DNA from: Ambrosia x helenae
Lineage: Eukaryota > Streptophyta > Magnoliopsida > Asterales > Asteraceae
Direction: 5' to 3'
Length of the DNA stretch: 64,000 nt
Assembly (NCBI GenBank): GCA_030844895.1
Contig: CM061224.1
Location: 6,190,799 to 6,254,798, forward strand
Part shown: positions 58,579 through 64,000 of the stretch, piece by piece
How the letters are laid out: every line of letters starts with the position of its first letter
How positions within the stretch are numbered: the first letter of the stretch is position 1
Translations under genes and position numbers: made by a program
Notes under the pieces: model-generated
Told to the model about the DNA's origin: nothing
Databases searched by the model: none
Seen by the model: only the letters and a program-made list of their open reading frames with translations

Positions 58579-59053
58579 AACTAGCTTGGTCAGGTGAAAA
58601 ATAATGGGACTACGGAGAATCTGCAAGTTCATCTTGCATATTTATGCCAAGTGTCATTTCCCCTACCACTAAATGAAAGTAACTTAGTATTATTGATATC
58701 GTTATTGAGATTCAAGTACTGTCAAATGTGAATTCATGCATGCAACTCCTTGCACAAAATTGTTGCCATACAAAATTTCCAACTCCTTTCCAACATAATA
58801 TGCAGCCTGTTTTGTGCTTGTGTCAATGAGAAGAAGAATTCGCAAGTTCAACTTGCGGATTGCATTCCACCTCAACAACTTCCCTCCTAGTCATCCACGA
58901 GCAACAAGTTATCAACACTTCCCTCCTAGTCATCAATGAGCAGCAGTGCACATTAGCACGATCCGCAAGTTGAACTTGCGGATTCCCCATTTTCAAAAAC
59001 TCTCGGCTGACACGCACCCTTTGTACAATAACATTACACCGTAGCTCTTTTAT

Positions 59054-60671
59054 AAAAGAAAATTGTCTTCCACGACCCCTTAATTGGGTGGAGAAAAACT
59101 ACTTATTTTGATTGGAATATTTGTTTCCTTTTCCTTCACAGTGCAAAAATTTACCCATGAGTCATGGGTCGCAGTGACCCGTCATTACAAGCACGCAAGT
59201 ATTATCTTGTGTTTCTTGTGTAGCAGTTTGATTGTAGTTATTTTCGCATTTTCTCTAAAAAAATTACTTGGAGTTTACTTTACAACCAAACAAGATGTGC
59301 TAAACAAGTGATATATTCTTGTGGATACATTGCCAACTTACCATCTCTATCCTAAGGTAATTACATTTTTTTTCATGACTACACGATGATAATTAGGAAC
59401 ACGCAACACATGGATGTGACCACACTCAGTGTGTAAAATCTATTTCACATATTTGGTGTGTTGGTATGTATTGTATAAGATGACACGTAAACCACACTTA
59501 CATTATCACATAACACGACGCTAGTGTGAGCAGTGACGGATGCACAACCTACCTAGGGTGGGCCTGTGCCCACCGTCCAGCTGGCCCATATGCCTTTACA
59601 TTATCTAATGAACACTCCTAATGGCCCAAGTGCCCTGCAACCCAAATAAAGCCAACCGTCCAAAATAATTGTACCTGGTTGTTTTTTTTCGCCCATGTTC
59701 CCAGCAGCCTAATTTAAGCGTACAAGTAACAATTCCTTTTTACGTAATTTTTTGAACTTGCAGTGGTTCTAACATTTGTTTTGCTTCTATAACTCTATAT
59801 TCTTATTCCCAAAGTGTTTTCCTCGCAAGGTTTTTAACGAGAAAACATTTCAAAGCGCATCAAGTTGATAACCAAGAGGGTATGTTATAAATATTATATT
59901 TTATTATGATTATCAACTCTTAAAACAGGTTAGCTTATTTTCTAATATATACTTCATTGTATCTTATGTTCGTACTTCGTAATATCTTATATCTTTCAAT
60001 ATGTATAACCAGATCTAAAAAGTATATATTTAATTTTATGGTTAAGGTAATTTTTTTTCTTTCACAAATTATAGATGATCATACATCTATGACGGATAAC
60101 CACCATCTTCCACCAACCCCTAAGAGAATCTTATAAAGTTACATGCTTATAGCTTCTTGTTGTAAGTTTTTCTCTTTTTGATTAAAGGAAAAGGTATTCG
60201 AAAATCCCCTTGAAAAGGAAAACAATAACAACCTTACGTTTTGCATCATCATATGTATGGGAATAGGAACGACCTTATCTTGAACTCAAAAGGCCAATTT
60301 GATCTCTTCTATTACTTTATAAATTTTGGGTTAAATACTAAGGTAGTTGAGATTACCCTAAAATCCTATAAATTATATAAATTAAAATAGTTTTGAATAT
60401 CAAATTATTTTATAATAGACTATGCTAAAATATAGAGTTAAATGTAATTTGAGTTCATGTGATTATACCATATCTATTTGATGAGTCCTATATTCTGAAA
60501 ATTGGTCCCATGAGCCCTTGTCGTTTCTAACATTAGTCGATCCAGTCTTTCCCTCTAATTACCCATTAACTCAATGTTACAACTAAGGTATTTTAATTAT
60601 TTTAATTTGAATGAGGGGGTTTTATAGTTTTTTCAAAATTTTATTATTATTATTTATTTATTTATTTATTA
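59054..60671. other. Intergenic with a hAT-like fragment
   Basis: AT-rich. At 59528-59590, AGTGACGGATGCAC followed by GGGTGGGCCTGTGCCCACC resembles one end of a hAT-type element, but no partner end was found. The minor ORF at 59084-59311 has no family features apart from hydrophobicity. Confidence 0.35.
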
Positions 60672-61985
60672 TTAGACAAAATTACACAAATTGCCATTTA
60701 TTTATATACAAAATTACACTTTTTGTCCTTTAACCTAACTAATGTTAACTTTCTAGTTAACATTAAGACAAAATGACCATTTTAACTAATGGACATAATC
60801 TTAAATTTGTTAATAAAGGACATGATCTGTAATTGATCCAAGTTATTTTCTTTCTTTTTTTCTTTGTACTTTTTCTTTTCTTTCTCTTAGTTTTATTATT
60901 TATAGTACTATTACTTATCGATTACTTTTACAATTTCCTTAATTCATTAACTACATATTTTTTACAAAATATCTTTGTAAAATTTATTTATTTTCAAATG
61001 TTTTATTAAATTATTTATTTTGTTTTATATAATTACTGTAATTATTTATATTACCTTTTCACATAACCATTGAAGTGACCAGTTATTTAAACAAAACTTA
61101 AACCGAAACGTGGATAAAAATAAACATATTACAACAGCCCAGTTTACAAATAGATAAAAAAAAAGCTTGCCTTAATGTCGTATTTTAAGATGAGAACTGG
61201 AAAATTTAAAACACTTTGAAAATAAGCAGTCTCTTTAAAAATGATGCCACAAAAATTTGAATATAGATAGAACATCATAGTTTATATAACAAGTCGCTTG
61301 AAAAGAGAATGCATCGTTGATTGATTAATATTTTATAGCCTTGAGAACATGTTACATATAATATAACATGTGTTTTATATGTTATAAATATAATGTTGTA
61401 ACCGCTATGAAATACTAATCCATCGACGACGTATCATCTTGTCAATTCCAAAACCAACTCCGAAAAGCGTACCACAAACATTTTCGGTTGTTGCACTTAT
61501 GAACCCTCCATTGGGGCATGATTATTTAAACTTTGATGTTTTATAACTCGATTACACCAATGGTTTATGTAAAAAGATAGTATAAAAAATTATGGTAAAT
61601 GTATAATAAAAAAAGTAAATAATTTAATCAAACAATTGAAAATAAATAAAAATATGCAAAATAATAAAATTTTATATTAACATATTCTAATTAATGAATT
61701 AATAAATTCTTAGAGTAATTGATAAAATAATAGTGATAAGTAAAACAAAAAAAAAGAAAATGAAAGAAAAAAATTTGATTAAATTACAAATTATGTTCTT
61801 TATAAATAAATTTCAGATCATGTCCTTTGGGCAAAATGGTAAAGTTACCATAAAGTTAACATCTGTTAACTTTAAGGATATAGAGCGTGCAAAAATATAT
61901 TTATTAAAGGGCATGTTGCGTGCATTTTAAAGACATATGACAAGTAATGCAATTTTGTATATAAATATAGGACAAAGGCTGTCAT
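60672..61985. mobile_element. Possible Mutator-like element with about 200 bp imperfect TIRs
   Basis: Left motifs TTATATACAAAATTACA, TTAACTTTCTAGTTAAC and AAAGGACATGATCTG recur inverted at the right (61800-61985) in mirrored order. No transposase is seen. The right end abuts the LTR at 61986. Confidence 0.5.
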
Positions 61986-63305
61986 TGTAACACCCCAACC
62001 GATGGCGGAAACCATCGGGATGTCACGTATTGATGATTGTTCAGTAGCTCATGGTAAATAATAATTCTCATTATATGATTTAGATAAATTACATACAATT
62101 GTTCTACAAGAATTCATACATCAAATTGAATAAAACTATGCACACATCTTCAAGCATTAATTCAAATCCTCAAGCAAGTAGAACCTGAAACATGTTAAGT
62201 TGAAAATATTTTGGGTCAACAAAAGTTGGTGAGATTTACATAGGTTTTGATATTCGAATAAAAATTGTTGTGCAATTCATGTGTCATGGCAATCTAGTCC
62301 ATATGTGAAAACATACTAGAAGTAAATCGTGTGCATAATCAACCATTGTGACTGTTGTATTGTGGTACATCCCATACGCTCATGGTTCACTCGTTTAAAT
62401 TGCAGTAACAAACACCCACGCAACCTTTGTAGGAGGCACATATCCGGGTGGGATTGTCAGTCCAATAGATCTATCAATGTATACCGTTTGGCTGATGAAT
62501 GTTTATGCTAGAATTGTGCTTACCCTAGTCATGTTCAAGACATAATGCAACATAGAAATACACATAGACACATTGATGATTGAATTGCATAAATAATGTT
62601 GTAACATGTTTCACCCCAAAAATGGTGATAAATAAAAAAAAAAGGGGCTATGTAAAACTCACCTTAGCAAAATGTTATGTCTCGTAAAAAAATAGAATAA
62701 TGTGTTGTGAATGTATGCGAGGCGAATCCCAAAGACTCAACAACGTAGCTAGTCCAAATTGAAGAAAACGAAAAAGAAAGAATATCAAGCTTCCAATTCG
62801 CCAATTACAAGAGCTTATAATCAAAGCTTCAATTGTAGAAGTAATAGACTATAGAAGAAAGGTATGAGGGAAAGTTTAATCGGATTGAAACAATCGATTT
62901 AGAGGTGCAAAACTATAATGGGTCATAGGTGGGTTTTTATACTAGTTTTGGAGTCAATTAGCCATTAAAATTGGTCAACACCATAAAGTAAGGTTTTATG
63001 ATGAATTGACTATTTGAGTAAGACTTTAACTGTTTGACTAAGACTTTGACTAGGACTTTGACTATTTAACTCAAGGCTTTATTTAAAAAAAAAAATTATG
63101 TGAAAAAAAAGAATTTAGAATCATATTATTATTATTATTATTTATATACATTTATGTATGTATATAAGTTGTGAGTTAGCATAAATAAAGACTTAGGCAC
63201 ATTTGTATAATATTAATGATAAAGGTGTAATAAAAAAAAATATATATATTATATATAAGGGCTTTTTATGTATTAAAATTTTGGGGAAAATTTTGCGATG
63301 TTACA
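61986..63305 (-). repeat. 3' LTR of the gag-bearing element
   Basis: Starts TGTAACACCCCAACCGATGG and ends TTTTGCGATGTTACA. Related to the LTR at 52576-54145. GTCAT precedes it. Confidence 0.75.
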
Positions 63306-63322
63306 GTCTCCCCTACTTTTAG
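63306..63322 (-). promoter_or_regulatory. Polypurine tract
   Basis: On the minus strand AAAAGTAGGGGAGAC lies directly before the 3' LTR, which sets the element orientation. Confidence 0.55.
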
Positions 63323-63486
63323 GAACTTCGTCCCGAAGTTAAAAGAAAAACACCAGGTATACAATTGGTCGACTACCGAAAACCTGTAAAATTTCTCACT
63401 ACCTTAACGTACCTGTAAATTCATGATTACGTTCCGGACCGTAATTATCAATTTACCTTACATTAGGGTTTTGCGTCCTTTTATGA

Positions 63487-63606
63487 CTCTACCGATTGTT
63501 GAGCAGGTTCGATAGTCTCCACCAGTCGTTGAGCAGGTTGTAGGGCCTCTCCCGACTGTTGGAAAGACATGATGACCTCTACCAATCGTTGAGTAGGTTG
63601 TTTGGT
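63487..63606. repeat. 30 bp tandem repeat, four copies
   Basis: Units begin CTCTACCGATTGTTGAGCAGG or variants (CTCCACCAGTCGTTGAG, CTCTCCCGACTGTTGG, CTCTACCAATCGTTGAG), each 30 bp, between gag and the 3' LTR. Confidence 0.75.
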
Positions 63607-63781
63607 AGTCAACTAATTGTTGTACAAGTAAGCAAGTATGATTATAGATATAGCAATTAGTTCACATTCAAACAAGCATGCACTCAGATGTTATGATAAT
63701 ACTTGAATTTATTACGTGAATCAAAAAGTGTCAATACATAGAATTAAAAAGTAGACATCATTCAAATGGTGGGGTTTGCTG

Positions 63782-64000
63782 TTAAGTAGCTGGAGGGTCT
63801 TGATCTCGATTTAGTTTAGGGCATCGGTTACGGAAATGATTTGGGTTTCCACATTCATAGAATTGACCATAGTTGTATTTACCAAGACGATTAAGATTAG
63901 CAACCTGAGCAGGGTTGGTTGGTTTGTTGGTGTTAGGGTTTGGGGACTCACGACATGTGTTGACTAGATGGCCATACCTACCACAATTGGTGCACAGGCG
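63782..64000 (-). CDS. Retrotransposon gag C-terminus with two zinc knuckles (partial)
   Basis: The minus-strand frame is open from the window edge to a stop at 63782-63784 (72 residues visible). It contains a complete CCHC zinc knuckle, CTNCGRYGHLVNTC. About 30 residues on is a second one, YECGNPNHFRNRCPK, in which the first Cys is replaced by Tyr. A short tail ends DQDPPAT. Tandem CCHC knuckles bind the packaged RNA and are diagnostic of the nucleocapsid part of Gypsy gag. In autonomous elements gag normally runs on into protease and pol; here it ends at a stop and the LTR follows. The upstream part lies outside the window. Confidence 0.7.
   Translation of the reverse strand, partial: RLCTNCGRYGHLVNTCRESPNPNTNKPTNPAQVANLNRLGKYNYGQFYECGNPNHFRNRCPKLNRDQDPPAT

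Larger units (their letters stand above)
55533..59053. mobile_element. Long-TIR (Mutator-like) element with palindromic modules, split by a solo LTR
   Basis: About 150 bp at the left (from AAAAGCTATAGTGTAAT, 55538) is mirrored at the right (to ATTACACCGTAGCTCTTT, 59050), including GAGAGTTTTTGAAAATGGGGAA. Palindromes of the form TCCGCAAGTTSAACTTGCGGA occur five times. No coding region is present; without the LTR insertion it is about 750 bp. A perfect flanking duplication was not resolved. Confidence 0.7.
61986..64000 (-). mobile_element. LTR retrotransposon with gag next to the 3' LTR (gag-only type), running off the window
   Basis: The LTR at 61986-63305 is followed by a purine-tract complement (GTCTCCCCTACTTTTAGG) and, 476 bp on, by the stop codon of a gag-like frame on the minus strand. 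In a full element the end of pol, not gag, should lie here. This arrangement matches terminal-repeat retrotransposons with a GAG domain. The 5' LTR is outside. Confidence 0.6.

Overview
The window looks like a repeat-dense piece of a plant (eudicot) nuclear chromosome. The evidence is a plant-type five-exon GDSL lipase gene with GT-AG introns, LTR retrotransposons primed by plant tRNA-iMet and tRNA-Asp, tRNA-derived SINEs, PIF/Harbinger, hAT and Mutator-type elements with their diagnostic target-site duplications (TSDs), and a plant telobox. The repeat flavour suggests a composite (Asteraceae), but that is inference and cannot be settled from this sequence alone. No bacterial operon, rRNA gene or CRISPR array is present.

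Layout. 1-545: a GCGTACC-rich repeat. 1228-17631: a PIF/Harbinger-like element (TAA TSD) carrying a two-exon Myb/SANT-like gene. Its second exon is split by a 14.5 kb Ty3/Gypsy element (2517-17019, TTTTT TSD, minus orientation, 4.0 kb near-identical LTRs, coding region almost wholly decayed). 18229-34667: a SINE split by a Ty1/Copia element (18286-34468, GGGAT TSD, degenerate pol). Inside that Copia element lie a Helitron-like segment with its own SINE, and an Athila-like element (21680-29698, TGTCA TSD, tRNA-Asp primer site) without recognisable gag-pol. 34700-35260: two more SINE-like insertions. 35338-38666: a second, pseudogenised PIF/Harbinger-like copy with a Mutator-like element in its intron.

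38947-52321: the one convincingly intact host gene, a secreted GDSL/SGNH esterase-lipase (388 codons, five exons). Introns 1 and 2 are swollen to 4.0 and 7.8 kb by nested hAT elements, Tourist-like MITEs, a GC-rich tandem array and a 3.0 kb solo LTR. Intron 4 holds another Tourist-like MITE.

52576-64000: a terminal-type LTR, a telobox and short uncertain ORFs, a long-TIR element full of a 21 bp palindrome and split by a 2.8 kb solo LTR with a 31 bp tandem array, another long-TIR element, and finally the 3' end of an LTR element whose gag (two zinc knuckles) seems to be followed directly by the 3' LTR. This would be a gag-only retrotransposon and it runs off the right edge.

Taken together, most of the window is explained by transposons inserted into transposons. 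Several elements have almost identical LTR pairs but dead or missing enzymes, so they probably moved using proteins supplied by relatives elsewhere in the genome.
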